Positions 44,136 to 52,877 of a DNA stretch of 64,000 nt are shown here, in pieces. The notes beneath the pieces are model-generated. The model did not search any database, had not been told where the DNA came from, and was given only the letters and a program-made list of their open reading frames with translations. The DNA lies in assembly GCF_014647895.1 (NCBI RefSeq), contig NZ_BMQB01000001.1:310001-374000 (forward strand), in the 5' to 3' direction. Position 1 is the stretch's first letter. Every line of letters begins with the position of its first letter. A program made the translations under genes and the position numbers. This stretch comes from Pilimelia anulata. GTDB lineage: Bacteria; Actinomycetota; Actinomycetes; Mycobacteriales; Micromonosporaceae.

Positions 44136-44663
44136 TCAGTCGTCGGTGGCGCCGTCGATCCGCTCGCGGATGAGGTCGGCGTGGCCGTTGTGCCGGGCGT
44201 ACTCCTCGATCATGTGCACCAGCACCCAGCGGACCGACATCGGGCCGCGGGTGCCGATCCGCGGGGGCGGGGGGACGGTGTCGAGGTCGTACCGGGCGGC
44301 GATCGCCCGGGCCGCGTCGACCTCGGCGGCGTACACCGCGAAGTCCACCTCCGCCCGGGCCGGGTCGAGGTCGTTGAAGTCGGCGTCCGGGTCGGCGTCG
44401 TCGTGCCAGAGCAGCGCGATGTCCTGCCCGTCGACGAACTGCCGGAACCAGTACCGCTCGACGCCGGCCATGTGCCGGACCAGCCCGAGCAGCGTCAACG
44501 GCGACGGCGGCGCCGAGGCGAGGACGAGCTGTTCACCAATCAGTCCGCCGCATTTGGCCAGGAGTGTCCGTCGATGGAACTCCAGCCAGGCGTCCAGCAT
44601 CGCCCGCTCGGTCGGCGCGTCGGGTACTCGGGTGGTTTCGGTGGTGGGCGCAGTCCAGGTCAT
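44136..44663 (-). CDS. DinB/DUF664 family protein
   Basis: A 175-residue four-helix-bundle protein of the DinB family, many of which are metal-dependent and, in actinobacteria, mycothiol-dependent transferases. LTLLGLVRHMAGVERYWF supplies the first metal-ligand histidine and RWVLVHMIEEYARHNGHADL the other two (HxxxEYARHxGH). WHDDADPDADFND is a variable acidic loop. The ATG at 44663 (MTWTAPTTETT) is preferred to 44681. It is divergent from the toxin-antitoxin pair, with only 54 bp between the start codons. Substrate unknown. Confidence 0.85.
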   Translation of the reverse strand: MTWTAPTTETTRVPDAPTERAMLDAWLEFHRRTLLAKCGGLIGEQLVLASAPPSPLTLLGLVRHMAGVERYWFRQFVDGQDIALLWHDDADPDADFNDLDPARAEVDFAVYAAEVDAARAIAARYDLDTVPPPPRIGTRGPMSVRWVLVHMIEEYARHNGHADLIRERIDGATDD

Positions 44664-44687
44664 GCCCGCCATCCTGCCCATTCCATG

Positions 44688-44710
44688 GTGTACTGCAAGC
44701 GTTTTACACT
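44688..44710 (+). promoter_or_regulatory. Promoter and operator of the toxin-antitoxin pair
   Basis: TACACT (44705-44710) ends seven bases before the ATG at 44718, fitting a leaderless message. The box is half of an inverted repeat GTGTA (44688-44692) / TACAC (44705-44709), a likely site for autorepression by the CopG-type antitoxin. Confidence 0.55.
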
Positions 44711-44717
44711 CCTCGAC

Positions 44718-44990
44718 ATGGGGTACGACTGGCTGCCGCAGGCACTGGAAGCGCTGCGGGGGATTCAGCCGTACGAAGTGACACAGGTGCTGGGCGCGGA
44801 GCGGCGGATGCCGGTCGCGGCGATCAGCGCAGGAGTCCGGATCATCACGATTGCCGGGCGTACGCTGACAGGGCGGGCGCTTGTCGTGGCGGTCCGCCGG
44901 GTCGATGATTTCGACCAGCTCATCCTGGGTGCCCGGGAGCTGACACCGGGTGAGCTTGCCCGGTTCGAGCAGTGGGAGGCGACGGCATGA
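44718..44990 (+). CDS. BrnT-like toxin (putative ribonuclease) of a type II toxin-antitoxin pair
   Basis: A 90-residue protein, MGYDWLPQALEALRGIQPYE to ARFEQWEATA. The strand region VRIITIAGRTLTGRALVVAVR and the ending ARELTPGELARFEQWE resemble BrnT/RelE-like toxins, in which a late Arg-Glu pair acts in RNA cleavage. The similarity is moderate. It precedes a CopG-type antitoxin and overlaps it by four bases (ATGA), the toxin-first order of BrnT/BrnA. The frame is open further upstream, but the promoter box places the start at 44718. Confidence 0.68.
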   Translation: MGYDWLPQALEALRGIQPYEVTQVLGAERRMPVAAISAGVRIITIAGRTLTGRALVVAVRRVDDFDQLILGARELTPGELARFEQWEATA

Positions 44991-45310
44991 CCGGAGCGCA
45001 ATCGGAGCGTCAGCTCACGGCGGCCGCGCGCGCGTTCCAGCGCGGCGACGTCGATTACGCCGAGCAGATCGACGCGGCACCGCCGCCACCGGCCGAGGTC
45101 GAGCCGATGGTGATGCGCGGCGTCCGCCTACCGGTGGACCTCGACCGGCGGGTCCGCGCCGCCGCCGAGCGCGCCGGCATCCCGTTCTCGACCCTGATCC
45201 GCGAGTGGATCGAGCTGGGCCTGACGGAGATGGAGGACGACCGCACCATCCCCCTGGCCGCCCTCCGCCGCGCCATCGCCCACGCCACCCAGAGCATCCG
45301 CGCCGCCTGA
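44987..45310 (+). CDS. CopG/ribbon-helix-helix antitoxin
   Basis: A 107-residue protein. Residues about 45-80 are a ribbon-helix-helix domain: RGVRLPVDLDRRVRAAAERA gives the DNA-contacting strand and first helix, and PFSTLIREWIELGL the second. The N-terminal 40 residues, rich in Pro and Glu, may be the toxin-binding part. The ATG overlaps the toxin stop. The product should dimerise, neutralise the toxin and bind the palindrome at the promoter (inference from the family). Confidence 0.82.
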   Translation: MTGAQSERQLTAAARAFQRGDVDYAEQIDAAPPPPAEVEPMVMRGVRLPVDLDRRVRAAAERAGIPFSTLIREWIELGLTEMEDDRTIPLAALRRAIAHATQSIRAA

Positions 45311-45354
45311 CCGGTCGCCGCTGTCCGGCCGGCCGCCCGCCGGCCGCGGTCAGG
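45306..45354. terminator. Double hairpin at the convergent stops of copG and phoD-like gene
   Basis: CCTGACC (45306-45312) pairs with GGTCAGG (45348-45354), enclosing an inner stem GGCCGGC/GCCGGCC. The outer arms contain both stop codons. No T-run; probable two-way terminator. Confidence 0.55.
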
Positions 45355-46954
45355 TGCGCTCCGGGTCGTGCAGGGGCAGCGACGCCACCGGCCGCAGCCC
45401 GCCGTCGGCCGTCGTCCCCTCCACCGTCACCCGGGCCGTCCGCCCCGCCAGCTCCAGCGTCGCCACCGCGTTGTCGAAGTACGGCCCCGCCATCCGCCGC
45501 CACCGCACCGACGGCCGCGGCAGCCCCAGCCACCGCGCCCAGGCCCGCGCCGCCACCGCCACCGTGCGCCACCACCCCACCCGCAGGAACGGCCGCATGA
45601 ACCCCGGTACGTCGTTGTGCAGCGGCGAGCAGGTGAGCTGGTACACCGGCGTGCGCACCCCCGGCACCACGCGCGCGACGTACGAGTGGTGCACGTCCCC
45701 CGACAGCACCGTGATCGTCGCCGGCCCGTCGTCCCGCGCGCCGATCTCCGCGCACAGCGCCCCGAGCCGGTCGAACGACGCCCGGAACGCCCCCCAGTGC
45801 TCCAGGTCCACCGCGAGCCGCAGCCGCTCGCCGAAGGCCCGCGCCCACGGCCGCCGCGACTCGGCCAGCCGCTCGCTGATCGTCTCCAGGTGGTGCACCG
45901 CGGGCGGCAGCAGCCAGGGCAGCGACGAGCCGAGGACGAGGTGCGCCGGCGGGCGGTCGGCCCGCTCGGCCAGCCAGTGCCAGTCCGCCTCCGCGAGCAT
46001 CGACCGGCGGCCCGGTTCCAGCACCCGCCCGGCCCGGTTGTCCAGCATGATCAGCCGGGCGTCGGGCAGGTCGACGGGGTAGCTCCACCGGTAGTCCTCC
46101 GGCGCCGCCGCCCACCGCCCCAGCGCGTCGGTCACGTCGCCGCCGCCGCGGACCAGCGCGTACACCGGGTCGTCGGCCAGCCGGTCCGGCGCGAGGTTGC
46201 CGAGGTGCTGGTAGATCCAGTACGAGGCCAGCCCGCTCGCCAGCCGCTCCGGCCACCAGGGCTCGGCGGTGATCCGGTCCCGCCAGAACGCCGACGAGTT
46301 CCAGTCGTCCACGATCTCGTGGTCGTCGAAGATCATCACGCTCGGCACGGTGGACAGCAGCCAGGCGATCTCCGGGTCCCGCCACGACTCGCGGTACAGC
46401 GCCGTGTACTCCTCGAACGTCATCACCTGGTCCGCCGGGGCGTGGCCCGGCCGGTCCCGGGCGCGCAGCCAGCCACGGACGACGTCCGAGGTCTCGTCCG
46501 CGTACACCTGGTCGCCCAGCAGCACCAGCAGGTCCGGCCACGGCCCGTCGCGGTCGGCGGCGAGCCGGCGGGCGTACGCGTCCAGCGCGTCCGGCGGCAG
46601 CCCCCGGCTGCTGTGCCGGTGGGTGGACTCCCGGCACGACCCGAACACCAGCCGGGTACCGGCGCCCGGCCGCTCGGTGCGGATCACGCTGGGCGGCTGC
46701 GGCCGGTCCGCCGGCGGCCACACCCGTACGTCGTCCACCAGCACCTCGTACGCCGTAGCGGCGGCCGGCGGCAGGCCCGCGACGACCACCAGGGCGTAGT
46801 GGTGCCCGTACGCCGTGAAGGTCCGCGCGGTGCCGGCGGCCGCGCCGGCGCGCACGGTCACGGTGGCCGGGGCGCTCACCTCGACCCACACGGTCGCCCG
46901 GTCGCCGACGACGCGGCGGAGCAGGGGGCCGATGACCAGGGACGACTCGGGCAC
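45350..46954 (-). CDS. PhoD-like alkaline phosphatase D family metallophosphoesterase
   Basis: A 534-residue phosphoesterase. An N-terminal beta-sandwich (residues 1-95) precedes the catalytic domain with FGSCRES (106), LLGDQVYADE (146-154), FDDHEIVDDW (209-218) and SGDVHHSYVA (about 415), the metal-binding residues of PhoD. Unlike classical PhoD there is no Tat signal, so it is probably cytosolic. Actinobacterial paralogues of this type are common, with unknown substrates (phosphomono- or diesters). The GTG at 46954 has GGAGG upstream. Divergent from ftsY, 56 bp away. Confidence 0.88.
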   Translation of the reverse strand: MPESSLVIGPLLRRVVGDRATVWVEVSAPATVTVRAGAAAGTARTFTAYGHHYALVVVAGLPPAAATAYEVLVDDVRVWPPADRPQPPSVIRTERPGAGTRLVFGSCRESTHRHSSRGLPPDALDAYARRLAADRDGPWPDLLVLLGDQVYADETSDVVRGWLRARDRPGHAPADQVMTFEEYTALYRESWRDPEIAWLLSTVPSVMIFDDHEIVDDWNSSAFWRDRITAEPWWPERLASGLASYWIYQHLGNLAPDRLADDPVYALVRGGGDVTDALGRWAAAPEDYRWSYPVDLPDARLIMLDNRAGRVLEPGRRSMLAEADWHWLAERADRPPAHLVLGSSLPWLLPPAVHHLETISERLAESRRPWARAFGERLRLAVDLEHWGAFRASFDRLGALCAEIGARDDGPATITVLSGDVHHSYVARVVPGVRTPVYQLTCSPLHNDVPGFMRPFLRVGWWRTVAVAARAWARWLGLPRPSVRWRRMAGPYFDNAVATLELAGRTARVTVEGTTADGGLRPVASLPLHDPERT

Positions 46955-47010
46955 GGGGCAACCTCCGGGGCCGGGGGACCTTCATTCTGCCGATCTGCCA
47001 GGATTTCAGC

Positions 47011-48369
47011 ATGGAACCCGTCGTCGCTGTCCTCGTCCTCCTGGGGGTACTGCTCGTCGCCGGCGTGGCGCTGCTGGCCCCGCGCCTGCGCCGCCGCCCG
47101 GACCGGCCGGCGCCGCCGGTCGAGCGGGGCACGACCGAACCGGGTACGGCCGCACCCGAGCGGGGGACCACCGCGGCGCCCGCCCGCGACACCGCGGCGG
47201 GGGAGGCGCCCGCCCCGCCGACCGCGGCGCCGGCCGGCGTGCCGCCGGTCGCCGAGCCGGGGGCGCCGCCCGCCGACGGGTCGGTCGCGCCGCCGCGGGC
47301 CGGGGCGCCGACGCCCGCCGCGCCCGCGCAGCCCAGCACGCCCGCGCAGCCCGCCGCGCCCGACCGGCCCGCCGCGCCCGCGGCGTCCGCGGAGCCGGCG
47401 GCGCCCGTCGCGGAGCCGGAGCCGGCGGCGGGGGTCGAGACGCCCGCGCCGACCGCCGGCCGGCTGGTCCGGCTGCGGGCCCGGCTGGCCCGCTCGCAGA
47501 GCACGCTCGGCCGCGGCCTGCTGAACCTCCTCTCCCGCGAGCACCTCGACGAGGACGCCTGGGAGGAGGTCGAGGAGAGCCTGATCGGCGCCGACGTCGG
47601 CCTGGAGCCGACCACCGAGATCGTCGGGCGGCTGCGCGAGCGGGTCCGCGTCCTCGGCACCCGGACCAGCACCGAGCTGCGCGCCCTGCTCGCCGAGGAG
47701 CTGGTCGCCGCGCTCGACCCGACGCTGGACCGCACGCTCGCCGCGACCCCCCGCAACGGCCTGCCGGCCGTGCTGCTCGTCGTCGGCGTCAACGGCGCCG
47801 GCAAGACCACCACCTGCGGCAAGATCGCCCGGGTGCTGATCGCGGACGGCCACAGCGTCGTCCTCGGCGCCGCCGACACGTTCCGCGCCGCCGCCGCCGA
47901 CCAGCTCACCACGTGGGCCAGCCGGGTCGGCGCCGAGGTGGTCCGCGGGCCGGAGGGCGGGGACCCGGCGAGCGTGGCGTTCGACGCCGTGAAGCGGGGC
48001 ATCGACGCCGGTACCGACACCGTGCTCATCGACACCGCCGGCCGGCTGCAGAACAAGGTCGGCCTGATGGACGAGCTGGGCAAGGTCAAGCGGGTCGTGG
48101 AGAAGCACGGCCCGGTCGCCGAGACGCTGCTCGTCCTGGACGCCACCACGGGGCAGAACGGGCTGGCGCAGGCCCGGGTGTTCACCGAGGCGGTGGACGT
48201 AACGGGCGTGGTGCTGACCAAGCTGGACGGTACGGCCAAGGGCGGGATCGTCATCGCCGTCCAGCGCAAGCTCGGGATCCCGGTCAAGCTGGTGGGGCTG
48301 GGGGAGGGGCCGGACGACCTGGCCCCGTTCCACCCGGTGGAGTTCGTGGACGCGCTCCTCGCCGACTGA
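47011..48369 (+). CDS. ftsY: Signal recognition particle receptor FtsY
   Basis: FtsY receives SRP-ribosome complexes at the membrane. The 452-residue protein has an N-terminal transmembrane helix (VVAVLVLLGVLLVAGVALLAP, residues about 4-24), a Pro/Ala-rich linker (30-150) and the NG domain. GTPase motifs are GVNGAGKTTTCGK (259-271), DTFRAAAADQL, DTAGRLQNKVGLMDEL and TKLDGTAKGG. A membrane helix is usual for actinobacterial FtsY. Its partner Ffh is encoded at 55223. The ATG at 47011 has AGGA upstream. In Streptomyces, amtB-glnK-glnD lie between ftsY and ffh; here a subtilisin block does. Confidence 0.96.
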   Translation: MEPVVAVLVLLGVLLVAGVALLAPRLRRRPDRPAPPVERGTTEPGTAAPERGTTAAPARDTAAGEAPAPPTAAPAGVPPVAEPGAPPADGSVAPPRAGAPTPAAPAQPSTPAQPAAPDRPAAPAASAEPAAPVAEPEPAAGVETPAPTAGRLVRLRARLARSQSTLGRGLLNLLSREHLDEDAWEEVEESLIGADVGLEPTTEIVGRLRERVRVLGTRTSTELRALLAEELVAALDPTLDRTLAATPRNGLPAVLLVVGVNGAGKTTTCGKIARVLIADGHSVVLGAADTFRAAAADQLTTWASRVGAEVVRGPEGGDPASVAFDAVKRGIDAGTDTVLIDTAGRLQNKVGLMDELGKVKRVVEKHGPVAETLLVLDATTGQNGLAQARVFTEAVDVTGVVLTKLDGTAKGGIVIAVQRKLGIPVKLVGLGEGPDDLAPFHPVEFVDALLAD

Positions 48370-48390
48370 CCCGGCCGCCGGCCCGGCTTC

Positions 48391-48406
48391 TGTCGGATGA
48401 CCGACA
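48391..48406. promoter_or_regulatory. TGTCGG-N4-CCGACA palindrome upstream of the secreted subtilisin
   Basis: Perfect palindrome TGTCGG-ATGA-CCGACA. It ends 29 bases before TGGGAT (48436-48441), the same spacing as at 28942-28957. It overlaps the first possible ATG (48397) of the long frame, so that ATG is unlikely to be used. Confidence 0.7.
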
Positions 48407-48471
48407 GAGGCGGGCGCAGCGACGGATCTCAATGGTGGGATGGCCGCAGGCCAGCCACCCCGGGAGGACCG

Positions 48472-51400
48472 TTGCCACCCCACTTCGGACAGATGCCCTC
48501 GGCCGCGTTCGGCGCGGCACTGCTGACCCTCACCCTCGCAACGCCCGCAACCGCTACCCCCGCCGCCCCGCGCCCCGCCGCCACCGGCGCGCCGGTGGCG
48601 GGCACCGCCCCGACCCGACCGGTCACGCTGATCACCGGCGACCGGGTCGCCGTCCGCCCCGGCGGGGGGATCAGCGTCCACCCCGGACCGGGCCGGTCCC
48701 GCATGACGTTCCACACGCAGCGCTCGCGCGACGCGATCGTCGTCATCCCGCGCGACGCCGTGCGCCCGCTGGCCGAGGGGCGGCTGGACGAGCGGCTGTT
48801 CCACGTCCGCACGCTGCTGGCCGGCAACGAGGCCCGGCGCAGCGACGCCGTCCGGGTCATCGTCACCCCGCCGGCCGGGCGCCGCCTCGACCGCGCCGCC
48901 CTGGCCGCCCGGCCGGGCCGGGCCGTCCGGCCGCTCGCCGCGATCGGCGGGCTGGGCGTGACCGCCGCCGGCGGCCGGGCCGCGGGCGAGCTGTGGCGCG
49001 ACCTCACCGCCGGTACCGCGCGCGGCTCCGTCGGCCGGGTCTGGCTGGACGGCCTGCGCCGGGTGTCGCTGGACCACAGCGTCCCGCAGACCGGGGCACC
49101 GGCCGCCTGGCGGGCCGGCTTCGACGGCGCGGGTGTGAGGGTCGCCGTGCTCGACACCGGCGTGGACGCCACCCACCCCGACCTGGCCGGCCGGGTCGTG
49201 GCGGCCCGCAGCTTCGGTACCGACACCGGCGACCCGGCCGTCGACACCGAGGGCCACGGCACCCACGTGGCGGCCACCGTGGCCGGCAGCGGCGCCGCCG
49301 GCGGGTCGCGCAGGGGCATGGCGCCCGGCGCCCGGATCGTGAACGGCCGGGTGTGCGACGGCAGCTACTGCGAGGACAGCGCGATCCTGGAGGGCATGCA
49401 CTGGGCGGTCGCCGAGCAGGGTGCCCGGGTGGTCAACCTGAGCCTCGGCGCCGACGACCTGCCGGGCACCGACCCGCTGGAGCAGGCCGTGAACGAGCTG
49501 ACCGCCCGGCACGGCGCCCTGTTCGTGGTCGCCGCGGGCAACTCGGGCGGGCTCGGCATGGTCGGCTCGCCGTCGACCGCCGACAGCGCCCTGTCGGTCG
49601 CCGCGGTCGACCGCGCGGGCGACGTGGCCCGCTTCTCCGCCAAGGGGCTGCGGGAGGACGGCGCCGTCAAGCCCGAGATCGCCGCCCCGGGCGTGGAGAT
49701 CAACGCCGCGCGCAGCGGGCACAGCCCGGGCAGCGGGCCGTACGTGTCGATGTCCGGTACGTCGATGGCCACGCCGCACGTCAGCGGCGCCGCCGCCCTG
49801 CTGGCCCAGCAGCACCCGGACTGGACCGGGGCGCAGCTCAAGACCGCCCTGGTCAGCCACGCCCGCCCGACGGACGGCGTGCCGGTGCACGCGCAGGGCG
49901 CGGGGCAGGTCGACGTGGCCCGGGCGATCGGCGCCGGCGTGCAGCCGCTGGCGCCGTCGGTCAACTTCCCGCGGCAGGAGTGGCCGCACGACGACGACCG
50001 GCCGGTCGGGGCCCCGCTGGCGTACCGCAACCCCGGCCCGGCACCGGTCACGCTGGCGCTGCGGCTGGACATGGCCACCGCCGACGGCAGGGCGGCCAGC
50101 CCGGGCATGTTCACGCTGAGTACCGACCGGCTGACCATCGCACCCGGCGCGACCGCCGAGGTCGCGGTCCGGGCCGACACCCGGATCGACGGCGCGCTGG
50201 GCGACTTCGCCGGGGCGGTCACCGCGACGGCGGGTGACAGCACCCTGCGGACGCCGGTGGGGTTGCAACGGGACAGCGAGCGCTACGACATCCGCGTCAC
50301 CGCCGTCGACCGGACGGGCCGCCCCGGAAACGGCGTCGCGTTCGTCACCGACGCGCAGGGCGGCACCCGGCTGGTCGTGGCGCGGGCGGCGGACCAGGGC
50401 CCCACGACCCGGCTGGCCAAGGGCACGTACACCGTGCTGGGCGCCAGCGTGTCGGCAGCGGGCGACGACGACTCCGGCGCCTGGCTCGCGATCCCGGCGT
50501 TCACGGTGGCCCGGGCGGGGGTGCTCGCGCTGGACGCACGGCCGGCCCGCCCCATCGACGTGCGCGTGCCGCACGCGGACAGCGAGCCGGCCACCCTCTA
50601 CCTGGACACGCTGCTGACCGACCGGCCCAATCCCGTCTCGATCAGCACGCTCTACGTGTCGGCCGACGACACGCCCATGTACACCGCGCAGCTCGGACCG
50701 GACCGGGACGCCAGGGCGCTGCGGTCCATGCTCCACGTCGAGCGGGCCAGCGGGGAGGCCCACGACCGGCGTGCCCGGCCCTACCGGTACCACCTGGCGT
50801 GGCAGTTCGACCGCCGGTTCCCGACCGGCTTCGACCGGGACGTCGCGGGCGCCGAGCTGGCCGTCCTCACCACGGACGTCGCCGACCTCGGCGCCGGCTC
50901 GGGGTACCGGGGCGTGGCCGCCGAGTGGAGCGCCGACCAGGGTGGCCTGATGTTCATCGGCTCGCGTGCGCCGCGCCCGGTGATGCTGACCGAGTACTTC
51001 TACTCCGGCACGCCCCGGCTCCGGTGGCACGGGGCCACCTGGGAGGGCGACGATCCGGGCGACTTCCTCGCCGAGTACCAGGGCGCGCCGCTGCGGTACC
51101 GCGCCGGGCGCAGCTACTTCGAGCAGTGGAACCGCGGCGTGCTGGCGCCGGCCCTCGGCCCGGACCAGCCGGCCGTGGGCCAGTTGGGCAACGTCATGGG
51201 GGTGAACGCCGGCGCCCTGCACTTCGACGGCGCCCGCCGGGTCGGCACGACCCGGGGCACCGGCACGATCACGCTGCGCCGCGACGGCCGGCTGATCGGC
51301 GAGTCGACCGACTCGATGGTCGAGTTCCCGGTGCCGCCCGGCGCCGGCCGGTACCAGCTCGACGTGACCGCCCGCCGCCCCGACCTGACCATCGGCACGG

Positions 51401-51774
51401 AGACCCGGCTGCGGTGGACGTACGCGCTCGCACCCGGCGGCGACGACGAGCCGGTGTTCGCACCGGTCACCGCCGTCCGCTACGCGCCCGCGCTGGACAG
51501 CGCCAACAGCACCGCCGCCGGCCGGACGATCACCGTCCCGGTCCGGGTCGAGAAGCAGCTCGCCGCCACGCGGCTCGGGGCGGTCACCGTCCAGCTCTCG
51601 TACGACGACGGCCGGACCTGGACCGACGTGGAGCTGACCGGGCGCAACGGCCGGTACAGCTACACGACGACCAACCCGGCCGCCGCCGGCTTCGCCTCGC
51701 TGCGGGCCACCGTGGCCGACCGTGCCGGCAACACGACCGAGCAGACGATCCTGCGCGCGTACCGGATCCGCTGA
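48472..51774 (+). CDS. Secreted S8 family serine peptidase (subtilisin-like)
   Basis: A 1,100-residue secreted protease. Signal peptide: AAFGAALLTLTLATPATA. A propeptide-like region (about 35-185) leads to the catalytic domain with Asp228 (VAVLDTGVDATHPDL), His262 (GHGTHVAATVAG) and Ser431 (SMSGTSMATPHVSGAAALL). The oxyanion asparagine is in VVAAGNSGG. About 600 further residues form beta-rich domains of unknown role, perhaps for binding substrate or cell wall. The TTG at 48472 follows GGGAGG and begins a proper signal peptide; the ATG at 48493 is an alternative. Its palindrome links it to the ALF-repeat genes 14-24 kb upstream. Confidence 0.9.
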   Translation: MPPHFGQMPSAAFGAALLTLTLATPATATPAAPRPAATGAPVAGTAPTRPVTLITGDRVAVRPGGGISVHPGPGRSRMTFHTQRSRDAIVVIPRDAVRPLAEGRLDERLFHVRTLLAGNEARRSDAVRVIVTPPAGRRLDRAALAARPGRAVRPLAAIGGLGVTAAGGRAAGELWRDLTAGTARGSVGRVWLDGLRRVSLDHSVPQTGAPAAWRAGFDGAGVRVAVLDTGVDATHPDLAGRVVAARSFGTDTGDPAVDTEGHGTHVAATVAGSGAAGGSRRGMAPGARIVNGRVCDGSYCEDSAILEGMHWAVAEQGARVVNLSLGADDLPGTDPLEQAVNELTARHGALFVVAAGNSGGLGMVGSPSTADSALSVAAVDRAGDVARFSAKGLREDGAVKPEIAAPGVEINAARSGHSPGSGPYVSMSGTSMATPHVSGAAALLAQQHPDWTGAQLKTALVSHARPTDGVPVHAQGAGQVDVARAIGAGVQPLAPSVNFPRQEWPHDDDRPVGAPLAYRNPGPAPVTLALRLDMATADGRAASPGMFTLSTDRLTIAPGATAEVAVRADTRIDGALGDFAGAVTATAGDSTLRTPVGLQRDSERYDIRVTAVDRTGRPGNGVAFVTDAQGGTRLVVARAADQGPTTRLAKGTYTVLGASVSAAGDDDSGAWLAIPAFTVARAGVLALDARPARPIDVRVPHADSEPATLYLDTLLTDRPNPVSISTLYVSADDTPMYTAQLGPDRDARALRSMLHVERASGEAHDRRARPYRYHLAWQFDRRFPTGFDRDVAGAELAVLTTDVADLGAGSGYRGVAAEWSADQGGLMFIGSRAPRPVMLTEYFYSGTPRLRWHGATWEGDDPGDFLAEYQGAPLRYRAGRSYFEQWNRGVLAPALGPDQPAVGQLGNVMGVNAGALHFDGARRVGTTRGTGTITLRRDGRLIGESTDSMVEFPVPPGAGRYQLDVTARRPDLTIGTETRLRWTYALAPGGDDEPVFAPVTAVRYAPALDSANSTAAGRTITVPVRVEKQLAATRLGAVTVQLSYDDGRTWTDVELTGRNGRYSYTTTNPAAAGFASLRATVADRAGNTTEQTILRAYRIR

Positions 51775-51905
51775 GCCTTCCGGGGTGGGCGCCGCGGCGC
51801 CCACCCCGGAAGCGGCGGACAGCCGCCGCGGGCACGCGGGATCGATCCGCGGAGATCGTGCGTCGGACGGGCCGGTGGATCCGATGACCGCTCGTCGCCG
51901 TCGGG

Positions 51906-52619
51906 TCAGCGGTACTCAGGGTTGGCGAAGTCGAAGCGGGCGCCGGCGTCCCAGGCGGCGCGCTGGTTGCCGTACGCCGGGATCCCGCCCGCCTCCTTGA
52001 TCATTTTGGCCAGGTGCATGAGGTTCCAGGTCATGAAGGTCAGGTTCCGGTTCACGAAGTCGTTCTCCGGGCCGCCCGAGCCGGGGTCCAGGTACGACGG
52101 ACCGGGCCCCGCCTCGCCGATCCAGCCCGCGTCGGCCTGCGGCGGGATGACGTACCCGAGGTGCTGGAGGCTGTACAGCACGTTCATCGCGCAGTGCTTC
52201 ACGCCGTCCTCGTTGCCGGTGATGAGGCAGCCGCCGACCCGGCCGTAGTACGCGTACTGGCCCGCCTCGTTGAGCAGGCCCGAGTTGCCGTACAGCCGCT
52301 CGATGACCCGCTTCATCACCGAGCTGTTGTCGCCGAGCCAGATCGGCCCGGCGAGCACGAGGATGTCGGCCGCCTCGACCCGCCGGTACAGCTCCGGCCA
52401 GGCGTCGCTGGCCGCGCCGTGCTCGCGCATGTCCGGGTACACGCCGCTGGCGATGTCGTGGTCCACCGCCCGGACGGTGTCGACCCGGACGCCGTGCCGC
52501 TCCATGATCCGCCGGCTGCGGTCGATCAGGCCGCCGGTGTTGCTGACCTCTGGTGCGGGCTTCAGGGTGCAGTTGATGAACAGGGCCGCCAGGCCGTCGA
52601 ACCGCCGGTCGTCAGTCAT
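51906..52619 (-). CDS. NADPH-dependent FMN reductase / flavodoxin-fold protein
   Basis: A 237-residue protein. LAALFINCTLKPAPEVSNTG is the phosphate-binding start of the flavodoxin-like fold, in the position where FMN reductases have CSLRxxSNT. VEAADILVLAGPIWLGDNSS matches the P-x-x-x-G/W-S region that binds the flavin, and YYGRVGGCLITGNEDGVKHC a later conserved loop. It probably reduces quinones or flavins with NAD(P)H, the usual role of WrbA-like relatives. The ATG at 52619 is chosen for this N-terminus; longer frames upstream are implausible. No operon partner. Confidence 0.83.
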   Translation of the reverse strand: MTDDRRFDGLAALFINCTLKPAPEVSNTGGLIDRSRRIMERHGVRVDTVRAVDHDIASGVYPDMREHGAASDAWPELYRRVEAADILVLAGPIWLGDNSSVMKRVIERLYGNSGLLNEAGQYAYYGRVGGCLITGNEDGVKHCAMNVLYSLQHLGYVIPPQADAGWIGEAGPGPSYLDPGSGGPENDFVNRNLTFMTWNLMHLAKMIKEAGGIPAYGNQRAAWDAGARFDFANPEYR

Positions 52620-52877
52620 GCCGCCCACCCTGCCCGGTGGCGGGGGCGGCCGCGGGCCGGTGGGGCGATTTGTCCCCTGTCCGAGCGGCCGGTGCGGGGT
52701 CATCCCCGGCGCCGCCGAAAAATCCAGCCATCGCGGAACCCATAGTAATCGATTGAGGTCTATTACCGATGGGTGGAGGTCCCGTAGGCTACCCGGCACC
52801 AACGGTTCATCCGTCGGGCCCGGATTCCCCATTTCCCCATCCCGTTCCGGGCCATCGGAAACTCAAGGAGTCCCCCA

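Noticed and set aside
48397..48472. ATG at 48397 as start of the subtilisin
   Set aside because: It lies inside the palindrome and upstream of the likely promoter box; the TTG at 48472 has GGGAGG and begins the signal peptide.
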